Shown here: piece by piece, positions 7,896 through 16,516 of the stretch
Layout: every line of letters starts with the position of its first letter
Numbering within the stretch: the first letter of the stretch is position 1
NCBI GenBank assembly: GCA_905182025.1
Contig: CAJJAA010000046.1
Coordinates: 1-33,912 of the forward strand
Source of the DNA: an uncultured OM182 clade bacterium
GTDB taxonomy: Bacteria; Pseudomonadota; Gammaproteobacteria; Pseudomonadales; Azotimanducaceae
DNA length: 33,912 nt
Direction: 5' to 3'
Translations under genes and position numbers: made by a program
Notes under the pieces: model-generated
Seen by the model: the letters and a program-made list of their open reading frames with translations, nothing else
What the model was told of the DNA's origin: nothing
Database searches by the model: none

Positions 7896-8071
7896 GGGAG
7901 TTTTCGAGCCGGTGTCGACTACTCGAATGCAACGGAGACACAAGACTTTATTCTTCTTATCATCCAACCATGCCACTTTTTCATCGCGCCTAACAAATTT
8001 AACAAGCGCCAATACAAAACTATCGATTCGCCTAATATATGAAGATAAGCGCGCTCTTTCGCAAAGCTGCC

Positions 8072-8857
8072 TTAGTAAACTTCAACTGTATTCTCGAAAT
8101 TAAAGCCACCTTCTGACATGACCAACCGATGTCTTTCGCCACTCACATCACTATCCCAGCTTTCATACCCTGCATCGCCATGCCACATGGCAACCCGTTG
8201 ACCTGCGCTCGACTTAGCCACACGCGTTTCATAGGTTTTGCTGTCGCTGTTCCTGAAGAATTCAAGCGTATTATTTAGCCCACCGTGTAGGGTCAACTGA
8301 TACAAGGTGATCCAGGTTGGTGGCGCTAGATCTATCTTGCCCTCACCGTGATGAACCAACGCTTCCTCCGGTGACACCCAACGGTGCTTAAGAATTTCCC
8401 CGCCGTCAACTTCTACAACCTCATCATGTTTTACATCGGTGATGAAAAACCACGTTGTGAATCGTTTTGGTGTACCCGGCGGCGGCGTCCAATGTGCAAA
8501 ATAGATAAATTCGTGTGACGCGGCTTTAATGCCCGTTTCTTCCTCAGTTTCTCTGCTGGCGGCCGTCAACGCCGCACCCTGAAGTTCACCGTCATCACCG
8601 TAATCTTCTGCGTCAATTTTACCGCCAGGAAAGACCCACATGCCGCCAAAGCTAATATTCTTGTTCTTTTGCAGCATCAAGACTTCTACGGAATCATTAT
8701 CGGCACCTTCACGTAACAGCACGACAGTCGCTGCTGGGATAGCCGGCGGGGCTGCATCTGCATCTTTGTTTTCGATATCACCATAAATATCGTTTCGGTG
8801 AACCTTCTCGCCTACGACTTTCTCGTTACCAGCCTTCGGTGTCTCTTGCTTCGACAT
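8072..8857 (-). CDS. Nudix hydrolase (NUDT7/19-like arrangement)
   Basis: A 261-residue protein with an acidic, polar N-terminal extension of about 40 residues before the Nudix fold. The fold starts at PAATVVLLREG, followed by GMWVFPGGKID (73-83) and the Nudix helix RETEEETGI (102-110). The REUxEExGU half of the box is intact. The first half (G-x5-E) is stretched by an insertion, as in the eukaryotic CoA diphosphatases NUDT7/19. A CoA or acyl-CoA diphosphate substrate is therefore possible and would suit the acyl-CoA gene setting, but this is inference. The ATG at 8857 is preferred to a TTG two codons upstream. The stop is followed by about 260 bases before the next gene on this strand. Confidence 0.9.
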   Translation of the reverse strand: MSKQETPKAGNEKVVGEKVHRNDIYGDIENKDADAAPPAIPAATVVLLREGADNDSVEVLMLQKNKNISFGGMWVFPGGKIDAEDYGDDGELQGAALTAASRETEEETGIKAASHEFIYFAHWTPPPGTPKRFTTWFFITDVKHDEVVEVDGGEILKHRWVSPEEALVHHGEGKIDLAPPTWITLYQLTLHGGLNNTLEFFRNSDSKTYETRVAKSSAGQRVAMWHGDAGYESWDSDVSGERHRLVMSEGGFNFENTVEVY

Positions 8858-8938
8858 GCGCAATCCAAATCTTAAAAAAATAAAGCATACATGAGTAGAG
8901 CCTCTCTCTCATAGCCTTTGAAATAACAACGGTATCGA

Positions 8939-9727
8939 CTATTCGAGGGTGGACTCGCCGACCACTTGAAGTCGATGGATAACACGCTCCTGGTCACCAT
9001 GATCATGGACGGCATAGTGAAGCACAGACCTGTTGTCCCACATGACAAGATCGCCTGCTTGCCAATGATGACGTGCCTGATATTCCATCTTGGTTGAATG
9101 ATCAAAAAGGAACTCAAGCAGCGCCTTGCTCTCTTGCCGACTCCAACCGTCAATCTTCTCGGTGAAAGACCTGCAAGCGAATAGTGCCAGCTTGTCGGAC
9201 TCATCGTGTTTTCGTACAAGGGGATGTAGGGCTCGAGCCGCTTCTTTTTCGTCTTGCCCGTACAGTCTCGCCAGACCCGCAGCGCTATGCACCGCCTTGA
9301 GATTGTTAATCGTTTCTTTAAAGGCCGGCGTAAGTTCTTGGTAGGCAAGGTGCTGATTCGCAAAAGCGGTATCACCACCAAAAGGAGGTGCTGCGTGTGC
9401 GTAAAGCATGGTCAGCTTTGGCGGCGCTTGGTTGTAACTCATATCGGTGTGCCAATGCTGATTGACATCAGAACGCTTGCCACGATTACGCAGCTCAATA
9501 ATATCCGGGTAGTTTTCGAGTCCACCGTAGGGAAACTTCACCAGTTCGCCCCAATGTTTGGCAAATGCCATGTGATCAGCCGGCGCGAGACTTTGATTCG
9601 GGAATACCAGAACATGGTATTGACAGAAGAGCTTATTTAGCGCTTCCCAATCGGACTGAGTAATAGACTTAACATCAAGGTCTTCAATGACGGCACCGAG
9701 GGGTGCCGCTAGGCGTCTTACATTCAT
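8939..9727 (-). CDS. TauD/TfdA-family 2-oxoglutarate and Fe(II)-dependent dioxygenase
   Basis: A 262-residue protein of normal TauD length. The iron facial triad is visible: H93-x-D95 in WHTDMSY, and H237 in RSVLHYAVHD. R252 in RVIHR matches the 2-oxoglutarate-binding arginine. The N-terminus MNVRRLAAPLGAVIEDLDV is the family's standard opening. The family hydroxylates sulfonates, aryloxyalkanoates, carnitine-like compounds and others; nothing here fixes the substrate. The ATG at 9727 has GGGA 7 bases upstream and is preferred to a TTG four codons earlier. It may be cotranscribed with the Nudix gene 81 bases downstream. Confidence 0.93.
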   Translation of the reverse strand: MNVRRLAAPLGAVIEDLDVKSITQSDWEALNKLFCQYHVLVFPNQSLAPADHMAFAKHWGELVKFPYGGLENYPDIIELRNRGKRSDVNQHWHTDMSYNQAPPKLTMLYAHAAPPFGGDTAFANQHLAYQELTPAFKETINNLKAVHSAAGLARLYGQDEKEAARALHPLVRKHDESDKLALFACRSFTEKIDGWSRQESKALLEFLFDHSTKMEYQARHHWQAGDLVMWDNRSVLHYAVHDHGDQERVIHRLQVVGESTLE

Positions 9728-9824
9728 AATGGGTCCCAACGACTAAGATTGCTTAGAGTTGGAACCATCATACATTGTGAAAGCGATTGTCGTTAACTAC
9801 GGATTTAGCGGCTAATATTCTAAC

Positions 9825-10214
9825 TTAAAGCGCCATTGCTGCTATCCACAAGCTCATGCCAAGGCCTACTGCGAAAGCGAGTATCCTGAGAGAGGTAATA
9901 CCTGCGACGTACATCACGCCGTGCATAGCTCTTGCGCCGAGCCATATCATGGCAGCAAGTGACCAGTTGCCCGACGGATCGACGCCCGCCATGAATGCCA
10001 TAAGATTTGCTGCGGAGAAAACAATGAGCGCTTCCCAAGCATTCGATTGGGCACCCCAAGCACGTGCACCAGCGCCTTGAAGTTGCTCGCCTTGAACTCT
10101 TGGCTCTGCAAGATCGGGTTTACCAAACTGCTTCGCTCGAAAGGGAAGCGTTGAGTTAGCCCAGATATAAGGCAGAATCATGCCGCCTAAGATACACCAC
10201 AATTGAATCGTCAT
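9825..10214 (-). CDS. MAPEG family integral membrane protein
   Basis: A 129-residue protein with about four hydrophobic helices. The opening segment LWCILGGMILPYIWA, then QLQGAGARAWGAQSNAWEAL, then FSAANLMAFM are characteristic of bacterial MAPEG proteins (membrane-associated proteins in eicosanoid and glutathione metabolism). ARAMHGVMYVAGI followed by a final hydrophobic helix matches the family's C-terminus. Bacterial members are mostly uncharacterised; some bind glutathione. The ATG at 10214 has GGGGGA 7 bases upstream. It lies between the phosphatase and the dioxygenase genes on the same strand. Confidence 0.88.
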   Translation of the reverse strand: MTIQLWCILGGMILPYIWANSTLPFRAKQFGKPDLAEPRVQGEQLQGAGARAWGAQSNAWEALIVFSAANLMAFMAGVDPSGNWSLAAMIWLGARAMHGVMYVAGITSLRILAFAVGLGMSLWIAAMAL

Positions 10215-10371
10215 AATTTTCCCCCATTAGTTCAGTCCACATTAGCCAACAAAAGCGTTGGCGTAAACACTTATACCTATTGGTCTACCGAAGAAGCGTT
10301 ATTCATACCATCGACACAAACTGGGCACCGCCTCGGTGACAACATGTCTGCAGAGACCAATCTCGTTTTAT

Positions 10372-11496
10372 CTACGGCTTCAGATCAGCAATACGAACCG
10401 TATTAGCCATGACCACACGATCATGCTCATCACGTATTTGCAGCATCAACTTTCGCTTATCCCAATCGACTTCGATGATTCCGAAGCTGGATTCGTAGAA
10501 AGGTACACCAACCCGAAAGGGACCCGCTTCATGTTCCGGATCCTTTTTTAGAATTTGCGTTAAAGGAAGATTCAAAGATGACGCGGTGACTTCCCATAAT
10601 GGATAAGGCACCTGCTCCGTTTGACGGTAGATGGCGGAAGCGTGTCGATCACCTGATATCAGTACAACGCCATTGGCCTGTGTATCCGTGAGTAGCTTAT
10701 AAAATCGATTACGCTCTTTTGGCAGCGTGCGCCATGCCTCCCAATTATGACCGTCGGCAATCACTTGGATCGAGGTTGCGATGATCCGCACATCCGCGGG
10801 CTTGTTAAGCTCCTGCTCCAACCATGTCCATTGCGCCTCACCCAACATCTGCTGATTTTTAGCATCACTCATGGCATACCGACCATTTGATGTTGGCGGC
10901 ACCGCAACCTGCAGATCGGACCTGAAGAATCGCGTGTCGAGAAGGATAAATTGAACCTTCTTGCCGACCTCGCCAGTGATCTTTGAAAAATAAACGCCAT
11001 CGCGATTGGTTCTAGGATCATCCTTGGCGATACCCCAGACATGGTTATAAAGCCGTTGAGAAAAATATTTATGGTCCCAATTACCACCACCATCATTTAT
11101 GCCGTAATCGTGATCATCCCATGTCACTAACAAAGGCGTTGTGTCGCGAAGTTGTTGAAACGGTTTCGACTCGCTCAGCTGTTTATAACTGGCTCTTAAG
11201 CTTTTTAGTTCGGGGTCATCTTTCTCCGTCTTGGCATAAACATTGTCACCAATAAAGAGGAAAAGGTCAGAGTCGGTATTTTTAATTGTCGTGAAAATTT
11301 CCTGCGAATTGGTCGATACCGCACAGGAACCGAAGGCAATTCGAGACACCGTTTTCGATTCATCCAATGCCATCGACGTCATGGGCGATATTTGAAAATC
11401 GTCGGCATTGACACTCATCGCTGCTGAAAGAACAATCACAGCAAGAGCGGCGGACGTCAGTCGAGTTAAACGTCGAACGGGTGAAAAATTAAACAT
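10372..11496 (-). CDS. PhoD-like alkaline phosphatase family protein (exported)
   Basis: A 374-residue metallophosphoesterase of the PhoD type. An N-terminal signal peptide (about 1-31: basic RRLTRLT, then a hydrophobic AALAVIVLSAAM core, then VNA) suggests export to the periplasm. Metal-binding motifs are visible in order: FGSCA (55-59), IGDNVYA (82-88), WDDHDYG (126-132) and SGDRHAS (281-287). The family hydrolyses phosphodiesters and phosphomonoesters with Fe/Ca or Mn centres. The ATG at 11496 has AAGGA 6 bases upstream; a longer reading to 11574 adds a non-conserved segment in front of the signal peptide. I see no typical Pho box. Confidence 0.9.
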   Translation of the reverse strand: MFNFSPVRRLTRLTSAALAVIVLSAAMSVNADDFQISPMTSMALDESKTVSRIAFGSCAVSTNSQEIFTTIKNTDSDLFLFIGDNVYAKTEKDDPELKSLRASYKQLSESKPFQQLRDTTPLLVTWDDHDYGINDGGGNWDHKYFSQRLYNHVWGIAKDDPRTNRDGVYFSKITGEVGKKVQFILLDTRFFRSDLQVAVPPTSNGRYAMSDAKNQQMLGEAQWTWLEQELNKPADVRIIATSIQVIADGHNWEAWRTLPKERNRFYKLLTDTQANGVVLISGDRHASAIYRQTEQVPYPLWEVTASSLNLPLTQILKKDPEHEAGPFRVGVPFYESSFGIIEVDWDKRKLMLQIRDEHDRVVMANTVRIADLKP

Positions 11497-11638
11497 CTTG
11501 ATTCCTTCAATCAAATTCAATTGCCTAGCCGTTTGGACGGCTCCGTAAAGTAGTATGTAAACAAGTGTCGTCAATTCAATGAGAGTCTATCAAACCGCAG
11601 CCTTGATGAAAGAGACAACGCGAGATCAAAAAGTTTAG

Positions 11639-12154
11639 CTAATCTCTTTCCAGAATTGCTAATTCCTTTATGATATTTCTCACCCTGACTTTTACCGACG
11701 CTGATTCTTGCTCTAGAGCATCAACCAAAATGGCATCGGCTTTTTTGCGGTATTCCTGATGGGATAGGGCAAGCTCGTTGAATCCATTAAAAGCCCAAGC
11801 ACGCACAACCTTATTGTCATCACTTAACGCTTGTTTTAGGCAGATTTCTAAGGGTTTTTTATGCGCCTTGCTAATGCTGACGTAGGGCAGGCACTGTAAT
11901 AACTGCAACTTTGATTCCGATTGCGACACACTAAATAGCAATTCGAAAAAAACCTTTTCATCAATGACAGAACGCGGGTTGTTTTCAAGATGATGTTTCA
12001 ACAACCAGGTCGCACCAACCTGTGTTGTTTCATCTGACGCCAATTTCAATAACTGCGCAATAAATTCTCGCCCTTGATAGAAGCGATGATAGATTTCAAT
12101 AACTTTATCTTTCGACTTACCGTCCCACTGAACAAGTGCTTTGTTCAAGCTCAT
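11639..12154 (-). CDS. HEAT-repeat-like helical protein
   Basis: A 171-residue, mostly alpha-helical protein with repeated helix pairs typical of HEAT or armadillo-like repeats. Examples are EFIAQLLKLASDETTQVGA, then KLQLLQCLPYVSIS, then DDNKVVRAWAFNGFNELAL, then QESASVKVRVRNIIKEL. The VVRAWAFNGFNEL segment is a good HEAT match. No enzyme motif, signal peptide or membrane helix is present. Such proteins usually act as binding scaffolds. The ATG at 12154 has GAGGG 7 bases upstream. It sits alone, divergent from the MFS transporter. Confidence 0.75.
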   Translation of the reverse strand: MSLNKALVQWDGKSKDKVIEIYHRFYQGREFIAQLLKLASDETTQVGATWLLKHHLENNPRSVIDEKVFFELLFSVSQSESKLQLLQCLPYVSISKAHKKPLEICLKQALSDDNKVVRAWAFNGFNELALSHQEYRKKADAILVDALEQESASVKVRVRNIIKELAILERD

Positions 12155-12356
12155 CGCAGACCCTCAGCAGCTTTAGACATACCGCGTCAATTTATCGACA
12201 TACATTTTTAGCCGCGAAACTTTAGCATCCTGACCCTTGGCAGTACCAGCCCCATAACGCACAGCGAATTGATCAACTCTGCACTAGACCTCGCGATCAT
12301 CCTCTGACAGTCTTACGCCTCGATGAATTCAACGCGCCGAAACTGCAAACAAATTT

Positions 12357-13622
12357 ATGTCATCAACATCCTCTATCGCCTCAGCCAGGCCTTCAAGCGA
12401 GTTCGCTGAAAGCAGCCCAAAATCCAACTATCGCTGGTTGTTACTGTTCGGCGTTTGGCTTCTGTACGCTGCATTTGGTCTTGCGGCGACAAGCCTTGCG
12501 CCACTGGTGGGTTACATCAAAGACGACATGACACTGAGTCATAGTGAACTGGGGACTATTCTGGGCATTTGGCAGCTTGTGTATATCGGATCAGCCATTC
12601 CGTGCGGCATTTTGCTCGATAAATTCGGCAGCCGTTGGGGTTTGACCATCGGTGGCATCATTATCGCGCTATCACTGCTTACCCGCGGTTTGTCAGACAA
12701 TTACATGCAGCTACTGGCGGCCGTCATGATCTTTGGTATTGGTGGTCCGATCATCTCTGCCGGTGCACCAAAGGTAGTAACGGCCTGGTTCAAAGGCTCT
12801 GACAGAGGCTTGGCAATGGGGATCTATATGACAGGTCCGGGTATTGGCGGCATTATTAGTCTCACTCTGACCCATTCAACCTTATTACCTGCCCTCGATG
12901 ATTCCTGGCGCAATATCATGTTTCTGTGGGCGGGCGTGAGCCTTGTTGTGTCAATGCTTTGGCTCTTAATCTCTTCTCATAAAAGTGCCGATCCGCCAGC
13001 ATCTGAGATACCCAGTGGCGCGGGTAGCGGCGGCCAGTTGGCAGCGTTTAAAACAATTCTAAGAGAGCCTGCGGTTATTCTGGTGTTGCTGATGAGTGTC
13101 GGCGTGTTCTTGTTCAATCATGGATTGAATAACTGGTTACCCGAATTACTGCGTAATGATGGGATGACTTTCATCGAAGCAGGTTACTGGGCGGCAATAC
13201 CTACCGTTATCGGCATTATAGGCTCGCTCTTGATTCCGAGATTAGCCACGCCGGGTCGGCGCTTTAATATTTTGATTGGTCTGAGCGCCTGTGCCGCAGC
13301 GGCAAGCCTGTTGCTGCATTTTCAAGAGGGTCCCTTGTTGTTTTCTGGTCTACTGCTGCAGGGTATCGCCAGGTCTTCTCTCATGACGGTACTCATTCTT
13401 ACCCTGGTAGAGCTGCCTGCAATTGGTGAACGCTATGCCGGTTTAGCCAGTGGTTTCTTTTTCTCGGCAGCGGAGATAGGTGGTGTACTGGGTCCAGTCA
13501 CGTTAGGACTTTTGTATGATGCGACGGGTAACTTCGATACCGGCCTGTACTTCCTGACGGCAGTCGCTGTCGCAACCGGATTAGGCGGCGTTAAGCTGAA
13601 ACAACTGGCACGACAGCGCTAG
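12357..13622 (+). CDS. major facilitator superfamily transporter (CynX/NimT-like)
   Basis: A 421-residue polytopic inner-membrane protein with about 12 predicted helices in two halves, split by a polar loop near residues 210-230. The loop 2-3 motif GILLDKFGSRWGLTIGG matches MFS motif A (G-x3-D-x2-G-x-R). GLAMGIYMTGPGIGG and GERYAGLASGFFFSAAEIGG are further family signatures. The overall pattern resembles CynX/NimT-like anion or nitroimidazole-type transporters, but the substrate is unknown. The ATG at 12357 has no obvious Shine-Dalgarno sequence. The TAG stop overlaps the convergent small-gene stop within a CTAG palindrome. Confidence 0.92.
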   Translation: MSSTSSIASARPSSEFAESSPKSNYRWLLLFGVWLLYAAFGLAATSLAPLVGYIKDDMTLSHSELGTILGIWQLVYIGSAIPCGILLDKFGSRWGLTIGGIIIALSLLTRGLSDNYMQLLAAVMIFGIGGPIISAGAPKVVTAWFKGSDRGLAMGIYMTGPGIGGIISLTLTHSTLLPALDDSWRNIMFLWAGVSLVVSMLWLLISSHKSADPPASEIPSGAGSGGQLAAFKTILREPAVILVLLMSVGVFLFNHGLNNWLPELLRNDGMTFIEAGYWAAIPTVIGIIGSLLIPRLATPGRRFNILIGLSACAAAASLLLHFQEGPLLFSGLLLQGIARSSLMTVLILTLVELPAIGERYAGLASGFFFSAAEIGGVLGPVTLGLLYDATGNFDTGLYFLTAVAVATGLGGVKLKQLARQR

Positions 13623-13803
13623 TCTCGATCTTGCGGAACCCGTGGTTTTGCCAAAAACAAAAAGGGCAACGCAAACGGACCGAAAAATGCGCCCAAGACC
13701 ACCCATAGTCGGATACTGAGACCTTTTTTTTAGCGACTGAAAAACAAATACCTGCACACACAACTGTGATGGCGACCAGCACATAACTTGTGATTGGTAA
13801 CAT
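13619..13803 (-). CDS. small two-helix membrane protein requiring a -1 frameshift
   Basis: The ATG at 13803 has an excellent AGGAG six bases upstream. Frame 0 gives MLPITSYVLVAITVVCAGIC and a membrane helix ending in AKKK (residue 27). It then degenerates into a Cys- and Trp-rich tail unlike a real protein. In the -1 frame from base 13723 it continues GLSIRLWVVLGAFFGPFALP, then FLFLAKPRVPQDRD and TAG at 13621-13619. That is a second helix typical of small bacterial membrane proteins with a 'LWxxLGxxFGP' pattern, for a total of 61 residues. The switch lies exactly at GCT AAA AAA AAG, containing the dnaX-type heptamer A AAA AAG. Possible causes are programmed frameshifting, transcriptional slippage, a real one-base deletion or a sequence error. 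The stop shares CTAG with the MFS stop. Confidence 0.62.
13723..13729 (-). promoter_or_regulatory. A AAA AAG slippery heptamer
   Basis: Eight A's followed by G (13731-13723 on the minus strand) are phased in frame 0 as AAA AAA AAG, giving the X XXY YYZ heptamer A AAA AAG. A -1 slip here joins the two sensible halves of the small membrane-protein gene without loss. Confidence 0.5.
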
Positions 13804-13884
13804 CCCCTTCTCCTGCAGGCTTTTGTAAGACTTCTTTAGCTTAGCGGGCTTTACTCATCGAGCCCTATAGACGCTGAACCCGCT

Positions 13885-15399
13885 TTACACGTCTTCAACC
13901 ACTTCTTTGTAACTATTCGACTCGAGATCATCGAGAGGGAAAATAGGTCGCCTCACGTTGTTAAAATTCAGTTGTGAATAGTCTGATGTACAAACCCCTA
14001 CGCCTGCACATTCAACAATCTCTTTCGCGATGGACCGATAGGTTGCACGGTAATGAATGCGACTCTTCAACATGAGGTAGGTTTTTTGCAAAGGGTCTAT
14101 ACCCAAACTCGAGAAGCAACCCAAATCGTAAGGTTCAACATGGCGCGATATCACGATGATCTGCACGTTGCCCGTATCTAATACTACGGTGGTACCCATA
14201 TTCATGGTTGAGCCGGTGCTCATCGGCCCTTTCACCGTGAAACAGCCATCGGATATCGTTTTGACACTGCCTGTTACCTCCAAAGGCCTGGATTGCGTTT
14301 CCAGCGCATCCATATGAAATTTAGCGCCCAATGTAATCGTGACCCTGCTGCCGACGCCCGCTGCAACCATTACATCTACGGCATCAGGATCATAGATGCC
14401 AAACGCGGCTACATCCTGCAGACCCTGATCCAGTATTTCACGCAGGACCTCTGTCGTATCCATCGTTCCACCGGAGGCGGTATTATCATAATGATCCAAG
14501 AGAATAACCGGTCCGTCGCCTGACCGCTCGGCAGCCGCTCGGCCGGCATTTATAGATTCTTCGAGGGACACGGGTTTATAAACAAATTTCTTGCGTTCTG
14601 CCCAAGCCATCTCAAGTAATTCATCAACGATTTCTTGCGCCCTAATTTTATCGTTATCAGTAACGACAACAACACTCAGACCTGCATTGTAGATATCCGC
14701 ATGAGGGAAGCCAGTGAATAGACTCACCAACAGCGCATCGTCTTGTTCGAGTTCGAGACACCGCGCTTGCAACTGTTTGTTAGGAAAGTCATCTGTGCCC
14801 TGCCGCATGACGTGGGGCAACATTCTGGCATTACCGGACACCATCACTGGCACGACTTTCCGGGCCAGAGATTCAAATAGCACCTTGCCTGCTCTTAAAC
14901 CCGTTTCGTACATATCAATGTGAGGGTAGGTATGGAAACCCGCGATGACCGTCGCATTTTCGACCATGGCGGGATAAAGATTGGTATGCATATCAAGCCC
15001 GATAGCAATGGGGATGCCTGGGTTTTCGGTCCGCAGCCGCTTCAACAGGGCGCCTTCACCATCCTCAATAGATTGCGTCACCATTGCACCATGAAGTTCC
15101 AGCAGAATCGCGTCACAGCCCTGTGCATCGGCACAAATCGTATCGGTTATATAACGATAAGCATCCTCCAAAACAGGTCCAGAAGGGGGCGCGCTTGCGG
15201 CAATAGATGTTTTAACGCTTGCACCGGCCTGTTCGGCGGCATCCAACAAGCCCGCCATCGTAGTACCTGTACCACGGATCATATTCAGTGCAGCATCGCC
15301 CTCAAGGGGCTGTCTTCCTCCACCAAATCGTGTGATATCAGTCGGTACCGGCGAGAAAGTATTTGTCTCATGACTCATCATCGCTAGCAATACTTTCAT
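13885..15399 (-). CDS. M81 family metallopeptidase (MlrC-like)
   Basis: A 504-residue protein of the MlrC/M81 family, named for microcystin-degradation protein MlrC. The N-terminus MKVLLAMMSHETNTFSPVPT carries the family's SHETNTFSP signature (9-17). ELHGAM (101-106) and GLDMHTN (134-140) provide probable metal ligands. ILLDHYDNTASGGTMDTT (about 299-316) opens the C-terminal domain. Known members cleave peptides, and many bacterial members sit in catabolic gene clusters with unknown substrates. No signal peptide is seen, so it should be cytoplasmic. The ATG at 15399 has only a weak ribosome-binding site. It lies 60 bases downstream of the PNPOx-like gene on the same strand. Confidence 0.92.
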   Translation of the reverse strand: MKVLLAMMSHETNTFSPVPTDITRFGGGRQPLEGDAALNMIRGTGTTMAGLLDAAEQAGASVKTSIAASAPPSGPVLEDAYRYITDTICADAQGCDAILLELHGAMVTQSIEDGEGALLKRLRTENPGIPIAIGLDMHTNLYPAMVENATVIAGFHTYPHIDMYETGLRAGKVLFESLARKVVPVMVSGNARMLPHVMRQGTDDFPNKQLQARCLELEQDDALLVSLFTGFPHADIYNAGLSVVVVTDNDKIRAQEIVDELLEMAWAERKKFVYKPVSLEESINAGRAAAERSGDGPVILLDHYDNTASGGTMDTTEVLREILDQGLQDVAAFGIYDPDAVDVMVAAGVGSRVTITLGAKFHMDALETQSRPLEVTGSVKTISDGCFTVKGPMSTGSTMNMGTTVVLDTGNVQIIVISRHVEPYDLGCFSSLGIDPLQKTYLMLKSRIHYRATYRSIAKEIVECAGVGVCTSDYSQLNFNNVRRPIFPLDDLESNSYKEVVEDV

Positions 15400-15459
15400 C
15401 GAGGAACGCCTTTATTGAATTGGTTTGATGGTCATTTAGAGACACTTGTTGATCAAATC

Positions 15460-15966
15460 TTATTCACTGAAGTTGATATCAGGGTCCTGATAGTAGCGCT
15501 GGTGCCATATGCCTTCGCCCTTCTCTTCTTCAAGGGGCATACGCCAGCTACGGACATTGGCTGACGTCAACGCAATACGATACAACCCGCGAGGCTCATT
15601 AATGGTGTTTCGGATATATTCTTCAGCGCCCTCTTTCGGTAGATAGCGTTCTGCAATTTCGCGATAGGTATCTCGCCATGCGTCATCATGGCCCACATCG
15701 TGGACAAGATCTGCAGTGCCTTCAATAAGTACTTTGCGATACGGTAGGCTTGCTTCGTCAATGCAAAGTGCAGCACGACTATCCGCACGAAGGCATTCAA
15801 ACCATTCGGACCTTTGTCGTGGCGTAAAATAAATACTGTCTTGTTTGTAGAGATACCAGATGGGCGTAACTAACGGACTACCGTTGTGTCGTGTTACTGC
15901 AAGCCGAAGAATGACGCCTCGTTCGTTCAGAAATTTCAAGCGCTCTTGTTGTGATAGTTTTGGCAT
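15460..15966 (-). CDS. pyridoxamine 5'-phosphate oxidase-like FMN-binding protein
   Basis: A 168-residue split-barrel flavoprotein. RLAVTRHNGSPLVTPIWYLY (about 22-41), IYFTPRQRSEW, SRAALCIDEASLPYRKVLIE and GTADLV follow the PNPOx-like/F420- or FMN-binding fold used by general oxidoreductases. The ATG at 15966 (MPKLSQQERLKFL) is the right start. A longer frame to 16086 would have to begin inside the cold-shock terminator. AGG lies 7 bases upstream. It is probably cotranscribed with the MlrC-like gene. The substrate is not predictable. Confidence 0.87.
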   Translation of the reverse strand: MPKLSQQERLKFLNERGVILRLAVTRHNGSPLVTPIWYLYKQDSIYFTPRQRSEWFECLRADSRAALCIDEASLPYRKVLIEGTADLVHDVGHDDAWRDTYREIAERYLPKEGAEEYIRNTINEPRGLYRIALTSANVRSWRMPLEEEKGEGIWHQRYYQDPDINFSE

Positions 15967-16059
15967 GTTTAAGCCTACGTCACTTTTGGGAGAGTGATCA
16001 TAGTACACGTCACCGTGGCGTTTAAAAATGTTGTTTAGATAGTTGTGGGAACAAGAGGC

Positions 16060-16094
16060 AAAAAAAAGGCGCGTTCCGAAGAACACGCCTTTTT
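16060..16094 (-). terminator. bidirectional rho-independent terminator of the cold-shock gene
   Basis: On the minus strand GGCGTGTTC, the stable TTCG tetraloop, and GAACGCGCC form a nine-pair stem (16089-16068) with one G-U pair, followed by eight T's (16067-16060). Five T's also flank the stem on the plus strand, so it could work in both directions. It lies 68 bases past the cold-shock stop codon. Confidence 0.88.
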
Positions 16095-16161
16095 AATTTC
16101 TTGACTTACATCGCTATAACGCAATCCCTAAGGACACATACAACGAAGATTCAAGCATTAC

Positions 16162-16371
16162 TTATAGAGCAGTAATGTTTTCAGCTTGTGGTCCCTTTTG
16201 GCCTTGGCCAACAGTGAACTCAACTTTTTGGCCTTCGACCAAAGTTTTGAAACCTTCGCTAACGATTGCACTGAAGTGTGCAAAAACGTCTGGGCCATTT
16301 TCTTGCTCAATAAAACCAAAACCTTTTGATTCGTCGAACCACTTAACTGTTCCTGTAACTGTATTTGACAT
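16162..16371 (-). CDS. CspA-family cold-shock protein
   Basis: A 69-residue single cold-shock domain. It opens with [23 protein letters not shown]1 is KGFGFIEQ (about 16-23), RNP2 is VFAHFSAI (about 29-36), and it ends [15 protein letters not shown]. It is an RNA chaperone that binds single-stranded RNA or DNA in the cytoplasm. The ATG at 16371 (AGGAT 8 bases upstream) gives the normal family length; the frame stays open for 13 further codons that are not conserved. It has its own promoter at 16517-16544, a leader of about 140 bases, and the terminator at 16060-16094. Whether it is cold-inducible cannot be told from sequence. Confidence 0.95.
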   Translation of the reverse strand: MSNTVTGTVKWFDESKGFGFIEQENGPDVFAHFSAIVSEGFKTLVEGQKVEFTVGQGQKGPQAENITAL

Positions 16372-16510
16372 AACTAATATCCTAAAATAGTAAAATTCGC
16401 CCTTGGGCATTTAGTAGCGGAGAAATTGGCTTGTACTTAAGAACTTCAGGACGGTGCGTTATGAACGGAACGAAGTGGAGCAAATAAACAGTAGACTTTC
16501 TTTCTAGCTG
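16372..16510 (-). promoter_or_regulatory. long 5' leader of the cold-shock gene
   Basis: About 139 untranslated bases lie between the predicted transcription start and the cold-shock ATG. Long structured leaders are known for CspA-type genes, where they change structure with temperature. Near the ribosome-binding site GCCCAAGGGC can pair with itself (16399-16408). A thermosensor role is inferred from family knowledge only. Confidence 0.4.
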
Positions 16511-16516
16511 ACACGT

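Noticed and set aside
7827..8012. Lys/Arg/Asn-rich reading frame over the decamer repeat
   Set aside because: Its composition comes from the tandem repeat, it has no ribosome-binding site, and it resembles no protein.
10245..10262. Hairpin GCCAAC-AAAAGC-GTTGGC upstream of the MAPEG gene
   Set aside because: Six pairs with no T-run on either strand at a terminator position; not enough to call a function.
14920..15387. A 155-codon plus-strand frame opposite the MlrC-like gene
   Set aside because: It lies wholly within a strongly supported gene, with Cys/Arg/His-rich, non-protein-like content.
15967..16086. N-terminal extension of the PNPOx-like protein to 16086
   Set aside because: That start lies within the cold-shock terminator hairpin, and the extra residues are not like the family.
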